DNA of 62,098 nucleotides from Pararhizobium sp. (GCA_030655075.1 JAURWE010000105.1:1-62098); one strand, 5' to 3'; shown: positions 33,487-43,778, numbered from the stretch's first letter. Notes: generated from the sequence alone by a model not told the origin. Numbers and translations are program-made.

Positions 33487-34176
33487 ATGGTCTCGCACAT
33501 GAAGATTCTGATTATCGAGGACGATCTTGAAGCGGCCTCCTACCTGACCAAGGCGCTGCGCGAAGCGGGCATCGTCTCCGACCACGCCAGCGACGGCGAC
33601 AGCGGCCTTTTCATGGCCAGCGAGAATTCCTATGACGTGCTGGTGGTCGACCGCATGCTGCCACGCCGCGACGGCCTGTCCGTGATCTCGGAACTGCGCC
33701 ACCGCAATGTGCACACGCCGGTGCTGATCCTCTCAGCGCTGGGGCAGGTCGACGACCGGGTCACGGGCTTGCGCGCCGGCGGCGACGACTATCTGCCGAA
33801 ACCCTATGCCTTCAGCGAGTTGCTTGCCCGTGTCGAGGTGTTGGGCCGCCGCAAGGGCGCGCCCGAACAGGACATGGTCTACCGTGTCGGCGATCTGGAA
33901 CTCGACCGCCTGTCGCATTCGGTGCGCCGCCAGGGCCGCGAAATCCTGCTGCAGCCGCGGGAATTCCGGCTGCTGGAATATCTGATGAAGAACGCCGGCC
34001 AGGTCGTAACCCGAACCATGCTCTTGGAAAACGTCTGGGACTATCATTTCGACCCGCAGACCAACGTCATCGACGTGCATGTCTCGCGGCTGCGTTCGAA
34101 GATCGAGAAGGATTTCGACCAGCCGCTGCTGCGCACCGTGCGCGGCGCCGGCTACATGATCAAGGACGAGGCATAG
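33487..34176 (+). CDS. OmpR-family response regulator
   Basis: This 229-residue regulator has a receiver with acidic EDD (residues 11-13), phospho-acceptor D55 in VVDRMLPRRDG and lysine in YLPKPYAFSE, and a C-terminal winged helix ending in RGAGYMIKDE. The ATG at 33487 is chosen because AGGAGG lies 11 nt upstream; an earlier in-frame TTG falls inside the degP terminator. It is followed 6 bases later by its kinase gene. In Sinorhizobium and Agrobacterium the same pair sits between degP and glnE; the target genes are unknown to me. Confidence 0.85.
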   Translation: MVSHMKILIIEDDLEAASYLTKALREAGIVSDHASDGDSGLFMASENSYDVLVVDRMLPRRDGLSVISELRHRNVHTPVLILSALGQVDDRVTGLRAGGDDYLPKPYAFSELLARVEVLGRRKGAPEQDMVYRVGDLELDRLSHSVRRQGREILLQPREFRLLEYLMKNAGQVVTRTMLLENVWDYHFDPQTNVIDVHVSRLRSKIEKDFDQPLLRTVRGAGYMIKDEA

Positions 34177-34182
34177 CTGCCG

Positions 34183-35592
34183 ATGGGAAGGCTGGGCGTT
34201 CTCTTCCGCACAACGGCCGTGCGCATGTCGGCGCTCTACCTCGTGCTGTTTGCCATCTGCGCCGCCTTTCTGGTCTTCTATGTCACCGCCATGTCCGAAC
34301 GCCTGCTCGAGGAGCAGACCCGCGACACCGTCACCCAGGAAGTGGCGCAGATCGAGCGCATATACACCAACAACGGCATCAATGGCCTGCTCAGAACGCT
34401 GGAACGGCGGGCCCGCCAGCCGGGCGCCAACCTCTACATCATAGCCAGCCCGACCGGCGAAATTCTGGCCGGTAACGTCGTGTCGCTGCAGCCGGGAGTC
34501 TTTGACGACGAAGGCTGGCGCACGGAGCCCTTCCGCTACGAGCGCTATACCGATGAGGGTAAGGCCAACCAGCACGTGGCCATGGCGCATGTGCTGAAAC
34601 TGTCGAACGGGCTGCGCATTCTCGTCGGCCGCGACCTGAGCGAGCCGGAAAAATTCCGCGTGCTGGTGCGCCAGGCGTTGATGGTGGCACTCGGCATCAT
34701 GGGACTGGGCGCGCTGGTCATCTGGTACGGCATCGGCCGCAATGCGCTGAAGCGGATCGACCGCATGTCGGACGCCAGCACCAAGATCATGGCCGGCGAC
34801 CTGTCGCAGCGGCTGCCCTCCAGCGGTGCCGGCGACGAATTCGACCGCCTGTCGGAATCGCTGAACGCCATGCTCGGGCGGATCGAGAAGCTCAACGAAG
34901 GCCTGCGGCAGGTCTCCGACAACATTGCCCATGACTTGAAAACGCCGTTGACGCGGCTGCGCAACAAGGCCGAGGCGGCGCTGTCGTCCGGTGGCAGCGA
35001 GGGCACGCAGCGATCGTCGCTCGAGGAGATCATCAACGAGTCCGACCAGCTGATCCGCACCTTCAATGCGCTGCTGATGATCTCGCGGGTGGAGGCGGGA
35101 TCGGCCGCCGCCGAGATGAGCGAGATCGACCTGTCGCAGGTGGTGGCCGATTGCGTCGAGCTCTACGAGGCGCTGGCCGAGGATCGCGGCCTGCGGCTGA
35201 AGGCGGATCTGGCGCCGGATATCAGGATCAGCGGCAACCGCGAACTGGTCGGCCAGGCGCTCGGCAATCTCATCGACAATGCCATCAAATATGCCGAGGG
35301 GGCGGAAAACCCCGATATTCTGGTGACGCTGAAACAGCGCGATGCGGCCCTGGTTCTGGCCGTTGCCGACCACGGCCCCGGCGTGCCGGAAGACCGCCGC
35401 GCCGATGTGCTGAAGCGCTTCGTCCGGCTCGACGAAAGCCGCAGCAAGCCCGGAACTGGTCTCGGCCTGTCGCTGGTGGAGGCGGTCATGCAGCTGCATC
35501 ATGGCACGCTCGAACTCGCCGCCACCGATGAGGCGCTTGAAAACAACCGGGGTTTGACGGTCAACATGGTTTTCCCTGCAGGTCTGGCCTGA
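34183..35592 (+). CDS. Sensor histidine kinase, partner of the upstream regulator
   Basis: This 469-residue kinase has TM1 near residues 12-35 (ALYLVLFAICAAFLVFYVTA), a periplasmic region of about 130 residues, TM2 (ALMVALGIMGLGALVIWYGI) and HAMP (MAGDLSQRLPSSG). The H-box is DNIAHDLKTPLTRL, followed by the ATPase domain with N-box GNLIDNAIKYAEG and G-boxes DHGPGVP and GTGLGLSLV. It forms an operon with the upstream response regulator. Confidence 0.88.
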   Translation: MGRLGVLFRTTAVRMSALYLVLFAICAAFLVFYVTAMSERLLEEQTRDTVTQEVAQIERIYTNNGINGLLRTLERRARQPGANLYIIASPTGEILAGNVVSLQPGVFDDEGWRTEPFRYERYTDEGKANQHVAMAHVLKLSNGLRILVGRDLSEPEKFRVLVRQALMVALGIMGLGALVIWYGIGRNALKRIDRMSDASTKIMAGDLSQRLPSSGAGDEFDRLSESLNAMLGRIEKLNEGLRQVSDNIAHDLKTPLTRLRNKAEAALSSGGSEGTQRSSLEEIINESDQLIRTFNALLMISRVEAGSAAAEMSEIDLSQVVADCVELYEALAEDRGLRLKADLAPDIRISGNRELVGQALGNLIDNAIKYAEGAENPDILVTLKQRDAALVLAVADHGPGVPEDRRADVLKRFVRLDESRSKPGTGLGLSLVEAVMQLHHGTLELAATDEALENNRGLTVNMVFPAGLA

Positions 35593-35641
35593 TACACCGG
35601 ACGGGTTCGCGCCTGTCGGTTTTGCGCGGCGGGGAGGGACC

Positions 35642-38599
35642 ATGACCGAAGAGACGCAGGCGCGGCTCGCAGACCTGACGCAGGCGGTGATCAAGCCGCT
35701 CAGCCAGGCGGATGCAAAATCCGTGACGGCCGATCTCAAGGACATGGGCCGCAGCCATCCGGTGATTGCCGACCTGCTGGCCACTGACAGCCCCGTCAGG
35801 GATTTTGTCGTGGCGGCTCTGTCGCTCTCGCCCTATCTGCGCGACACGGCGGTCACCCACCCGGAGCTGCTGGCCATCGCCATAACAGAACCGCTGGTGC
35901 CGCAGCTGGAGGCAAGCATTGCCCGGGCGCGCGATTGCTGGAAGCCCGACGATGAGGGCAGCGAACCGGGCGAAGCGCAGGTGATGACGCGACTGCGCGC
36001 GGCAAAACGCGAAATCTCTTTCCTGACAGCCCTTGCCGACCTCGCCCAAATCTTTGACGGGCGCGAAACGACGCTGTGGCTGAGTCGGCTGGCCGAAGCG
36101 GCTGTCGGTGCTGCCTTCGACCACCTGCTGCTGTCGGGCCATTCAAGCGGCAAGTTGACGATCGCCGACCCGGCCGAGCCAAGCCGGGGGTCCGGCATGA
36201 TCGTGCTCGGCATGGGCAAGCTCGGCGCCTACGAGCTCAACTATTCCTCCGACATCGATCTGGTCGTCTTCTACGACCCGGACGCCGGCATCGTCGCCGA
36301 CCCGGACGACACCAGCGAGGTCTTTGCCCGCATGCTGCGCCGGCTGATCCGCATCCTGCAGGAGCGCACGGCCGACGGTTACGTCTTCCGCACCGATCTG
36401 CGTCTTCGTCCCGATCCCGGCTCGACGCCGCTGGCGATCCCGCTCGAGGCAGCACTTCTCTATTACGAGGGCCGGGGGCAGAACTGGGAGCGGGCAGCCT
36501 TCATCAAGGCGCGACCGGTGGGCGGCGACATGGCGGCCGGTGCGGCCTTCCTGCGCGAACTGACGCCGTTCGTGTTCCGAAAATATCTCGACTATGCGGC
36601 AATCGCCGACATTCACTCGATCAAGCGGCAGATCCACACCCACAAGGGCCACGGCGAAATCGCCGTCAAGGGTCACAACGTCAAGCTCGGGCGCGGCGGC
36701 ATCCGCGAGATCGAATTCTTCGTCCAGACCCAGCAGCTTATCGCCGGCGGCCGGACGCCGGACCTGCGGCTGCGCTCGACCGAGCCGATGCTGAAGGCGC
36801 TGACGGCGGCGAAATGGATCGACGAGACCACCTGCACCGAACTGGTCGAGGCCTACTGGTTCCTGCGCGATGTCGAACACCGCATCCAGATGGTCCGCGA
36901 CGAGCAGACCCATCTTCTGCCCGAGACCGAAGCGGAACTGAAACGGATCGCATTCATGCTCGGCTTCGAAACGACGGCCGCGTTTTCGGCACGGCTGGTC
37001 GAGGTGCTGAAGACGGTCGAGAAACGTTATGCACGGCTGTTCGAGCAGGAAGCGAAACTGTCGGCCGAGACCGGCAACCTTGTGTTCACCGGCCAGAACG
37101 ACGATCCGGAAACGCTGGAAACGCTGGCCAAGCTCGGTTACGACCGGCCGAAGGACATTTCCCACATCATCCGTACCTGGCATTACGGCCGCTACCGGGC
37201 GACGCAATCGGCCGAGGCGCGCGAGCGGCTGACCGAGCTGACGCCGGAGCTTCTGCGCGTCTTTGGCGAAAGCAAGCGGGCCGACGAGGCCCTGCTGCGC
37301 TTCGACACGTTCCTGTCAGGCCTGCCGGCCGGCATCCAACTGTTCTCGCTGCTGGGCAACAATCCCGCACTTCTCTCCCTGCTCGTGACCATCATGTCGG
37401 CGGCTCCTCGGCTTGCCGACGTGATCGCCGCCAAACCGCATGTCTTCGACGGCATGCTTGATCCGCGGCTTCTGGCCGAGCTTCCGACGCGAAATTATCT
37501 GGCTGAGCGCATAGCAGGCTTCGTCGGCGCGGCGCGGCACTATGAGGAGATTCTCGACCGGCTGCGCATCATTGCCTCGGAACAGCGCTTCCTGATCGGC
37601 ATCCGGCTTTTGACCGGTGCGATCAGCGGCGCCCAGGCGGGGCGCGCCTTCACCCATGTGGCGGATCTCATCGTCAAGGCGGCGCTCGATGCGGTGCTGG
37701 CGGAAATCGAGGCCGTGCACGGAAAATTCCCCGGCGGCAAGGTCGCCATCATGGGCATGGGCAAGCTCGGCAGCTTCGAGCTGACGGCCGGCTCGGATAT
37801 CGACGTCATCCTGCTTTACGACTACGACGATGCGGCCAGCGAGTCCGATGGGGCCAAGCCCTTTGATGCGCTGCGCTATTTCACCCGCATCACCCAACGG
37901 CTGATCGCTGCCCTGTCGGCACCAACGGCGGAAGGTGTGCTTTACGAGGTCGACATGCGGCTGAGGCCCTCCGGCAACAAGGGGCCGGTGGCGACACGCA
38001 TCAACACGTTCGAGAAATACCAGCGCGAAGAAGCCTGGACCTGGGAACACATGGCGCTGACTCGGGCGCGGCTGATCTGCGGCGACGCTGCGCTCATTGA
38101 GACCGCCGATCGTATCCTGTTCGATATTCTCGGCCAGAAACGCGATGCCGCCAACGTCGCCAAGGATGTCGCCGAGATGCGGGCGATCATCGATGCGGAG
38201 AAGCCGCCGCGCAATGGCTGGGATCTGAAGCTGATCCCGGGTGGGCTGGTTGATCTGGAGTTCATTGCGCAATACTTGGCGCTGGTTGCTCCTGCACGGG
38301 GCGTGGGCCTGCCGGAGCACGGTGCGCCGACCGCCGATGCGCTGAAGAGCCTCGGCGAAAACCTGCTCGATGCCAATGATCTCGATCTGGTGCTGGAAGC
38401 ACTCAAGCTCTTTACCGACCTGTCGCAACTGATCAGGCTCTGCGTCAGGGGTGGGCTAGACCCGAAGGAGGCACCGGCCGGCCTGCTTGATCTCGTCTGC
38501 CGGGCAGGCGACAGTCCGGACCTGAAGACGCTGGAGGCCGATGTGAAGCGCCTGTCGAAGGCCGTCAGGCGGATTTTTCAGGCAACCGTCAAAGCTTAG
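35642..38599 (+). CDS. glnE: Glutamine synthetase adenylyltransferase/deadenylase GlnE
   Basis: This 985-residue protein has the full two-catalytic-domain layout. An N-terminal deadenylylase-type nucleotidyltransferase has SSDIDLVVFYD, and a C-terminal adenylylase has GSDIDVILLYDYD. Each is followed by its helical domain (GRGGIREIEFFVQTQQL; PGGLVDLEFIAQYLAL). It attaches or removes AMP on glutamine synthetase according to nitrogen status signalled by PII. GGGGAGGGA precedes the ATG. It converges with pleC, the stop codons being 1-2 bases apart. Confidence 0.95.
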   Translation: MTEETQARLADLTQAVIKPLSQADAKSVTADLKDMGRSHPVIADLLATDSPVRDFVVAALSLSPYLRDTAVTHPELLAIAITEPLVPQLEASIARARDCWKPDDEGSEPGEAQVMTRLRAAKREISFLTALADLAQIFDGRETTLWLSRLAEAAVGAAFDHLLLSGHSSGKLTIADPAEPSRGSGMIVLGMGKLGAYELNYSSDIDLVVFYDPDAGIVADPDDTSEVFARMLRRLIRILQERTADGYVFRTDLRLRPDPGSTPLAIPLEAALLYYEGRGQNWERAAFIKARPVGGDMAAGAAFLRELTPFVFRKYLDYAAIADIHSIKRQIHTHKGHGEIAVKGHNVKLGRGGIREIEFFVQTQQLIAGGRTPDLRLRSTEPMLKALTAAKWIDETTCTELVEAYWFLRDVEHRIQMVRDEQTHLLPETEAELKRIAFMLGFETTAAFSARLVEVLKTVEKRYARLFEQEAKLSAETGNLVFTGQNDDPETLETLAKLGYDRPKDISHIIRTWHYGRYRATQSAEARERLTELTPELLRVFGESKRADEALLRFDTFLSGLPAGIQLFSLLGNNPALLSLLVTIMSAAPRLADVIAAKPHVFDGMLDPRLLAELPTRNYLAERIAGFVGAARHYEEILDRLRIIASEQRFLIGIRLLTGAISGAQAGRAFTHVADLIVKAALDAVLAEIEAVHGKFPGGKVAIMGMGKLGSFELTAGSDIDVILLYDYDDAASESDGAKPFDALRYFTRITQRLIAALSAPTAEGVLYEVDMRLRPSGNKGPVATRINTFEKYQREEAWTWEHMALTRARLICGDAALIETADRILFDILGQKRDAANVAKDVAEMRAIIDAEKPPRNGWDLKLIPGGLVDLEFIAQYLALVAPARGVGLPEHGAPTADALKSLGENLLDANDLDLVLEALKLFTDLSQLIRLCVRGGLDPKEAPAGLLDLVCRAGDSPDLKTLEADVKRLSKAVRRIFQATVKA

Positions 38600-38600
38600 A

Positions 38601-40919
38601 TCAGCCGCGATCGGGCAGGCGCACCGAGATGGTCGTGCCGACGCCTTCGACCGAGCGGATCTTCATGGCGCCACCCTGAAGCTTGGTTAGCGACTGGGAA
38701 ATCGCCAGCCCGAGGCCGGAGCCACCCTTGCTCTTGGCATACTGGCTCTGCACCTGCTCGAACGGCTGGCCGATCTTTTCCAGGGCCGCCTTGGGAATGC
38801 CGATGCCCGTATCGGCGATGGTCAGCGTCACAGCGCCGGCGACCTTGCGGGCCCGGATCGAAATCCGGCCGCCATCATTGGTGAACTTGACGGCGTTCGA
38901 CAGCAGATTGAGCAGCACCTGTTTCATCGCCCGCCGGTCGGCAATGACCGTCAAGCCCGAGGAGACGTTCGGATCGATCAGAATGTTCTTCTGTTCGGCC
39001 GGAATGGTGGTGAAACGCAGGGTTTCCTCGATCAACGGCGCCAGATCGATCTTCTCGCAAACCAGCCGCATGTGTCCGGCCTCGATTTTCGACATGTCGA
39101 GAATGTCGTTGATGACGTTGAGCAGATGTTTGCCGCTGTCGTGGATGTCGCGGGAATATTCGTCGTATTTCTCCGAGCCAAGCGGCCCGAACATCTGGTT
39201 TTGCAGAATTTCCGAGAAGCCGAGGATGGCATTGAGCGGCGTGCGAAGCTCATGCGACATGTTGGCGAGGAACTCGGACTTTGCCCGGTTGGCGGCCTCG
39301 GCGCGTTCCTTTTCGGCCTGGTAGTTGGCATTGGCCACGGAAAGTTCGGCCTTCTGGCGCTCGAGCGTCTGCCGGGAGGCAGACAGATCGCCGATGGTCG
39401 CCATCAGCCGCCGCTCGGATTCGCGCAGGCGGACCTGATGGCGTTTCAACAGCGTGATGTCGGTGCCGACGGAGACGAGGCCACCGTCGCGGGTGCGCCG
39501 CTCGTTGATCTGCAGCCAGCGTTCGTCAGCAAGCTGCACTTCGGTCGTGTGTGCATGGTTGGAGCCATCGGGGTCGGCGACGCGACGCTCGACGATCGGC
39601 CGGGCGGCGGCCGCATGGACGGCGATACGCTCGGTGCCGGGCACCAGCACCTCGTCGGGCAGGCGGTAGGCTTGCTGATAATGGCCATTGCACATCACCA
39701 GCCGGTCATTCTTGTCCCAGAGCACGAAGGCTTCCGATGTCGATTCGATGGCGTCTGCCAGCCGCTGGTCGGCCTCGGCGTAACGCTGGGCCAGCCGGTG
39801 CTGTTCGGTGACATCCATGGCGATGCCGATCATATGAACCTTGCCGGACGTGCTCTTGATCAGCTGCGCGCGGGCCCGCATCCAGACGTAATGCCCGTCC
39901 TCATGGCGCATGCGAAAGATCTGGTCGATCTGGCGGGCATCCCCTTTGGCGATGGCGCGGGCCACCTTGTAGATGCTGCCGTCGTCCGGATGCATCAGCC
40001 GGGCTGCATCGCCGAAGGACATGACATTGTCCTGCGGCTTCATGCCGAGCATCTCGTACATGGAGCGCGACCAGAACAGGCGGCGGTTCTCCATGTCGAA
40101 ATCCCAAAGGCCGCAACGGCCGCGCGACAGGGCAGTCTCGACGCGAAGGTTGGATTCCACGAAGATCGCATCGGCGTCTCGAGCCCGCTTTGCCTGGATG
40201 TAATAGGCGTAGAGGATGACCAGCAGGATCGCCGAAATGCCGGCAAACAGCGTGACGTTGAGTGAAACTTCCTCGCGCCACAGCGTGTCGATATGCGCCA
40301 GCGGCGTAGCGACCAGCACCATGCCGGCATCGTTTCGGATCGGCGTGGCGGCGATGATGTGCTCTGCGCCGCCGATGAAAGCGCGCATCGCACCGGTCGT
40401 GTCGTCAAAATAGCTCTGGACCGCAACTTCGGGCGCGATCGCCGCCAGCGACGAGCCGATATAGGAAAGACCGGCACCGGCGCCTGCAAAGACGCGGCCG
40501 TCTTTCTGAATGGCCAGAATGAACGATGCCGGATCGAGCGTGTCGGCCGGCAGATGCTGGGTCAGCCGCTGTTCGACCTGCCAGCGGTTGCCGGTGGCAA
40601 ACAGCGCGGATTCGTCAGCGGAAAAAGATGCGGCGATGACGGCGGAGGTCAGCGTCGCCAGCTGCCGCGCATTGCTTTCCATGCGCTGGTGCTCGACCGT
40701 AATCCCGATCATCCGCGACACGCCGACCACGATCAGAAACGCGATGATGAGGATCGGAATTGTTTTCTTGAGGATGGGCTCCGCCCGATCCAGATGCCGT
40801 GTGGCCGGTTCCGCAAACATCCTGGCATGTCCGATGAACTCTTTTTCCAGGGCCGCGAAGGCCGGAAATTTGAGTCGCAGCTTCACGCCGGCTGCGCTTG
40901 CCCGCTGCGCGTCCGCCAT
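38601..40919 (-). CDS. pleC: Cell-cycle sensor kinase/phosphatase PleC
   Basis: This 772-residue protein has TM1 near residue 50 (ILKKTIPILIIAFLIVVGVS), a periplasmic domain, TM2 near 230 (LFAGISAILLVILYAYY) and PAS regions (GLWDFDMENRRLFWSRSMYE; STSEAFVLWDKNDRLVMCNG). The HisKA domain matches the PleC/DivJ group strongly (MSHELRTPLNAILGFSEIL, FGPLGSEKYDEYSRDI, NDILDMSKIEAGHM), and the ATPase domain ends in GSGLGLAISQSL. PleC acts on DivK to set CtrA activity and polarity. The degP-kinase-glnE neighbourhood is the one known for Sinorhizobium pleC. The ATG is preferred to a TTG 9 bases upstream. Confidence 0.85.
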   Translation of the reverse strand: MADAQRASAAGVKLRLKFPAFAALEKEFIGHARMFAEPATRHLDRAEPILKKTIPILIIAFLIVVGVSRMIGITVEHQRMESNARQLATLTSAVIAASFSADESALFATGNRWQVEQRLTQHLPADTLDPASFILAIQKDGRVFAGAGAGLSYIGSSLAAIAPEVAVQSYFDDTTGAMRAFIGGAEHIIAATPIRNDAGMVLVATPLAHIDTLWREEVSLNVTLFAGISAILLVILYAYYIQAKRARDADAIFVESNLRVETALSRGRCGLWDFDMENRRLFWSRSMYEMLGMKPQDNVMSFGDAARLMHPDDGSIYKVARAIAKGDARQIDQIFRMRHEDGHYVWMRARAQLIKSTSGKVHMIGIAMDVTEQHRLAQRYAEADQRLADAIESTSEAFVLWDKNDRLVMCNGHYQQAYRLPDEVLVPGTERIAVHAAAARPIVERRVADPDGSNHAHTTEVQLADERWLQINERRTRDGGLVSVGTDITLLKRHQVRLRESERRLMATIGDLSASRQTLERQKAELSVANANYQAEKERAEAANRAKSEFLANMSHELRTPLNAILGFSEILQNQMFGPLGSEKYDEYSRDIHDSGKHLLNVINDILDMSKIEAGHMRLVCEKIDLAPLIEETLRFTTIPAEQKNILIDPNVSSGLTVIADRRAMKQVLLNLLSNAVKFTNDGGRISIRARKVAGAVTLTIADTGIGIPKAALEKIGQPFEQVQSQYAKSKGGSGLGLAISQSLTKLQGGAMKIRSVEGVGTTISVRLPDRG

Positions 40920-41020
40920 TTTTCCCAATTTTTAGTCCTCTGGTGATTCGACGCGCCGCTCGCCCGAATCTACCCTAATGAATCAATCTTGATTCGCCTT
41001 GTCCAGAGGGGTGATTCAAA
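40920..41020 (-). promoter_or_regulatory. pleC promoter region with five GANTC sites
   Basis: GANTC, the CcrM methylation site, occurs at 40945, 40966, 40980, 40991 and 41013, five times in 73 bp. The third and fourth sites form the inverted repeat GAATCAA-TC-TTGATTC (40980-40995). The neighbouring gene on the other side ends toward this region, so it serves pleC alone. Confidence 0.7.
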
Positions 41021-41075
41021 CTTTTTTAACGAATTCTGGCCGGTGCGAAATCGGGAGTCTTTTCCGCAAACATAA

Positions 41076-41099
41076 ACGCTCCCGCAAGGGCGGGAGCGT
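41076..41099 (-). terminator. Rho-independent terminator after pepN
   Basis: ACGCTCCCGC (41076-41085) pairs perfectly with GCGGGAGCGT (41090-41099) over a 4-nt loop. On the minus strand it is followed by a T-rich stretch, 30 bp beyond the pepN stop codon. Confidence 0.8.
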
Positions 41100-41129
41100 C
41101 GGGGAAGCAGTCGCGATCGGGCCGGGGCG

Positions 41130-43778
41130 TCAGCCCTTCAGCATGCGTTCGATGATATCGGCGACGTCGGTCGACAGGTTGGGCGCGTCGGCAATCGACC
41201 GCAGAGCATTGCGGGCGTGTTCGGCCCGGGTTTCCTCAAGCAGCCGCCATGACCGCATGGAGGTCAGGATACGGGCAGCCAACTGCGGATTGCGCTGGTC
41301 GATGCCGAGGATTTCGGCCGCGAGGAAGCGGTAGCCCAATCCATCGGCCCGGTTGAAGCCGGTCGGGTTGGCAAAGGCGAACGTTCCCACCAGCGAGCGA
41401 ACCCGGTTGGGATTGAGCGCGTTGAACAGCGGGCTGGTCATCAGCGTCTTCACCCGCTCCAGCGCGTGAGGACCGGGGATCGATGCCTGGATGCTGAACC
41501 ACTTGTCAATGACCAGCGCATTGCTGCCGAATTTCTTTTCAAATGCCGCAAGCGCCCGCTGGGTCTCGGGTGCATCCGGGAAGCGGTGCGCAAGCAGGGT
41601 GAGTGCCTGGGCGAGATCGGTCATGTTGTTGGCGGCGTCGAAGGCGGCTGCCGCCTTGTCCGGGCGGTTTTCAGCGATGACGAGGAACGACAGCGCGGCG
41701 TTGCGCAGCGCACGGCGGCCGGCGCCGGCCGCATCCGGGCTGAACGGGCCGGAAACCAGCATGGTTGCGGCCAGGTCCTCGAAGATGTCAGCGCCGGCCA
41801 CGGCAATGACGCGGAGAATGTGCTGGCGGCCCGTGTGGATGGCATCGGGATCGTTGTTGCTGCCGAGTTCGCGGGCAATATCGGCTTCGCTGGGGAGCGC
41901 CAGCGCCTGGGCCCGGAATGCGGGCTCGAGATCACTGTTTGCGGCTACCGCGAGCAGCGCATCGACAAGCGCCGGGTCGCAGCCAAGCGCCTTGCCGCCC
42001 CGCGCATTGCGGGCAGCCTCGACGAGGTTCGGCAGGGCAAGATCGTTGAGCGCCTGCCAGCGGGCGAACAGGTCGCTGTCGGACCGCACGATGGTGGCGA
42101 GATCGGCCGACGACTGGTCGAAGTGGATGTTGACGGGTGCGGAAAAACCGCGGTTCAGCGACAGGACAGGGCGTGAGGTTATGCCGCTGAAGGTGATGGT
42201 CTGCTTGCGCTGCGTCAGGTGCAGCACGTCTCCGGTGATGTCGGCGCCGGTCGCCGAGGAAGCCGCAAGCTCTGCGCCGGTCTCGCTCAGAAGCCCAAAC
42301 CGCAGCGGAATGTGCATCGGCTCCTTGGCAGTCTGGCCCGGGGTGGCCGGGATCATCTGTTCGAGCGACAGGCTGAAAACCTGCCGCGCGGCATCATAGG
42401 TGCTCGATGCGGTGATCAGCGGTGTTCCCGCCTGATGGTACCAGAGTGAAAACTGTGTGAGATCCCGGCCGCTGGCATTCTCGAAGCAGGTGACGAAATC
42501 CTCGATCGTCACGGCTTGACCGTCATGCCGCTCGAAATAGAGATCCATGCCCGCCTTGAACAGATCAGCGCCCAGAATGGTCGCGATCATGCGGGTGACT
42601 TCGGAGCCTTTTTCGTAGACGGTGGTCGTATAGAAGTTGTTGATTTCGCGATACTTTGTCGGCCGCACCGGATGCGCCAGCGGGCCGCCGTCCTCGGGAA
42701 ACTGCTCGGCCTTCAGGTGCCGGACTTCGGCAATGCGCTTGACGGCGCGTGAGCGCTGGTCGGCGGAAAACTCGTGGTCGCGGTAAACCGTCAGGCCTTC
42801 CTTGAGGCAGAGCTGAAACCAGTCGCGGCAGGTGATGCGGTTGCCGGTCCAGTTGTGGAAATATTCATGCGCGATGATCGCCTCGATATTGGCATAGTCG
42901 GCATCGGTGGCGGTTTCGGGATCGGCCAGCACGTATTTGTCGTTGAAGACGTTGAGCCCCTTGTTCTCCATGGCGCCCATGTTGAAATCGGACACGGCGA
43001 CGATCATGAAAATATCGAGATCGTATTCGCGGCCGAACACCTCTTCGTCCCACGTCATCGAGCGCTTCAGCGCATCCATGGCGTAGGCGGCGCGGTCTTC
43101 CTTGCCATGCTCGACATAGATGCGGAGCTTGACCTCGCGCTCCGACATCGTCGTGAACGTGTCCTCGACAAGGCCGAGATCGCCGGCGACCAGCGCGAAC
43201 AGGTAGCTCGGCTTCGGATGCGGGTCGAACCAGGCGGCGAAATGGCGACCATCGCCCATATCGGCGCCACCCAGATAGTTGCCGTTCGACAGGAGCAGCG
43301 GTGCGGTCGCCTTGTCGGCGATGATGTTGACCGTGTAGACGGCCAGCACGTCCGGCCGGTCCGGAAACCAGGTGATGCGGCGAAAACCTTCGGCCTCGCA
43401 CTGGGTGCAATAGACATTGTTGGTGCGGTAGAGGCCCATCAGCTTGGTGTTGGCCTCGGCATTGATCTCGGTCGTCACCGTGATTTCGAAAGGCGTCGAT
43501 TCCGGCAGATTGCGGATCGTCAGCGTCGTGGCGGTGGCCGTGAAATCGGCAGCAGGAATCTCGTTCTGGTCGAACAGCAGGCCGGTCATCGTCAGCTCGT
43601 CACCGTCGAGCACCAGCGGCGCATCGGTGGCCACGCCTTCGCGGCGGTGGAAGATCAGGCGTGATTCGACCTTGGTGGCCGCCGGTTCCAGCTCGAAGGT
43701 CAGGTCGACGCGCTCGAGAACAAAATCGGTGGGGCTATAGTCTGCCAGCTGGATGATCTGGCCCGTTTCTGTGCGCAT
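41130..43778 (-). CDS. pepN: Aminopeptidase N (M1 family)
   Basis: This 882-residue zinc metallopeptidase carries the exopeptidase motif GAMENKGLN and the zinc site HEYFHNWTGNRI with the third ligand downstream in LKEGLTVYRDHEF. The order of an N-terminal beta domain (YRTNNVYCTQCEAEGFRRIT), thermolysin-like catalytic domain, beta sandwich and long C-terminal helical domain, and the length, match the bacterial PepN type. It removes N-terminal residues from peptides in the cytoplasm. AGGACC precedes the ATG. Confidence 0.95.
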   Translation of the reverse strand: MRTETGQIIQLADYSPTDFVLERVDLTFELEPAATKVESRLIFHRREGVATDAPLVLDGDELTMTGLLFDQNEIPAADFTATATTLTIRNLPESTPFEITVTTEINAEANTKLMGLYRTNNVYCTQCEAEGFRRITWFPDRPDVLAVYTVNIIADKATAPLLLSNGNYLGGADMGDGRHFAAWFDPHPKPSYLFALVAGDLGLVEDTFTTMSEREVKLRIYVEHGKEDRAAYAMDALKRSMTWDEEVFGREYDLDIFMIVAVSDFNMGAMENKGLNVFNDKYVLADPETATDADYANIEAIIAHEYFHNWTGNRITCRDWFQLCLKEGLTVYRDHEFSADQRSRAVKRIAEVRHLKAEQFPEDGGPLAHPVRPTKYREINNFYTTTVYEKGSEVTRMIATILGADLFKAGMDLYFERHDGQAVTIEDFVTCFENASGRDLTQFSLWYHQAGTPLITASSTYDAARQVFSLSLEQMIPATPGQTAKEPMHIPLRFGLLSETGAELAASSATGADITGDVLHLTQRKQTITFSGITSRPVLSLNRGFSAPVNIHFDQSSADLATIVRSDSDLFARWQALNDLALPNLVEAARNARGGKALGCDPALVDALLAVAANSDLEPAFRAQALALPSEADIARELGSNNDPDAIHTGRQHILRVIAVAGADIFEDLAATMLVSGPFSPDAAGAGRRALRNAALSFLVIAENRPDKAAAAFDAANNMTDLAQALTLLAHRFPDAPETQRALAAFEKKFGSNALVIDKWFSIQASIPGPHALERVKTLMTSPLFNALNPNRVRSLVGTFAFANPTGFNRADGLGYRFLAAEILGIDQRNPQLAARILTSMRSWRLLEETRAEHARNALRSIADAPNLSTDVADIIERMLKG

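Noticed and set aside
33733..35784. 683-codon minus-strand frame opposite the kinase gene
   Set aside because: Shadow frame; the plus strand carries complete histidine kinase motifs.
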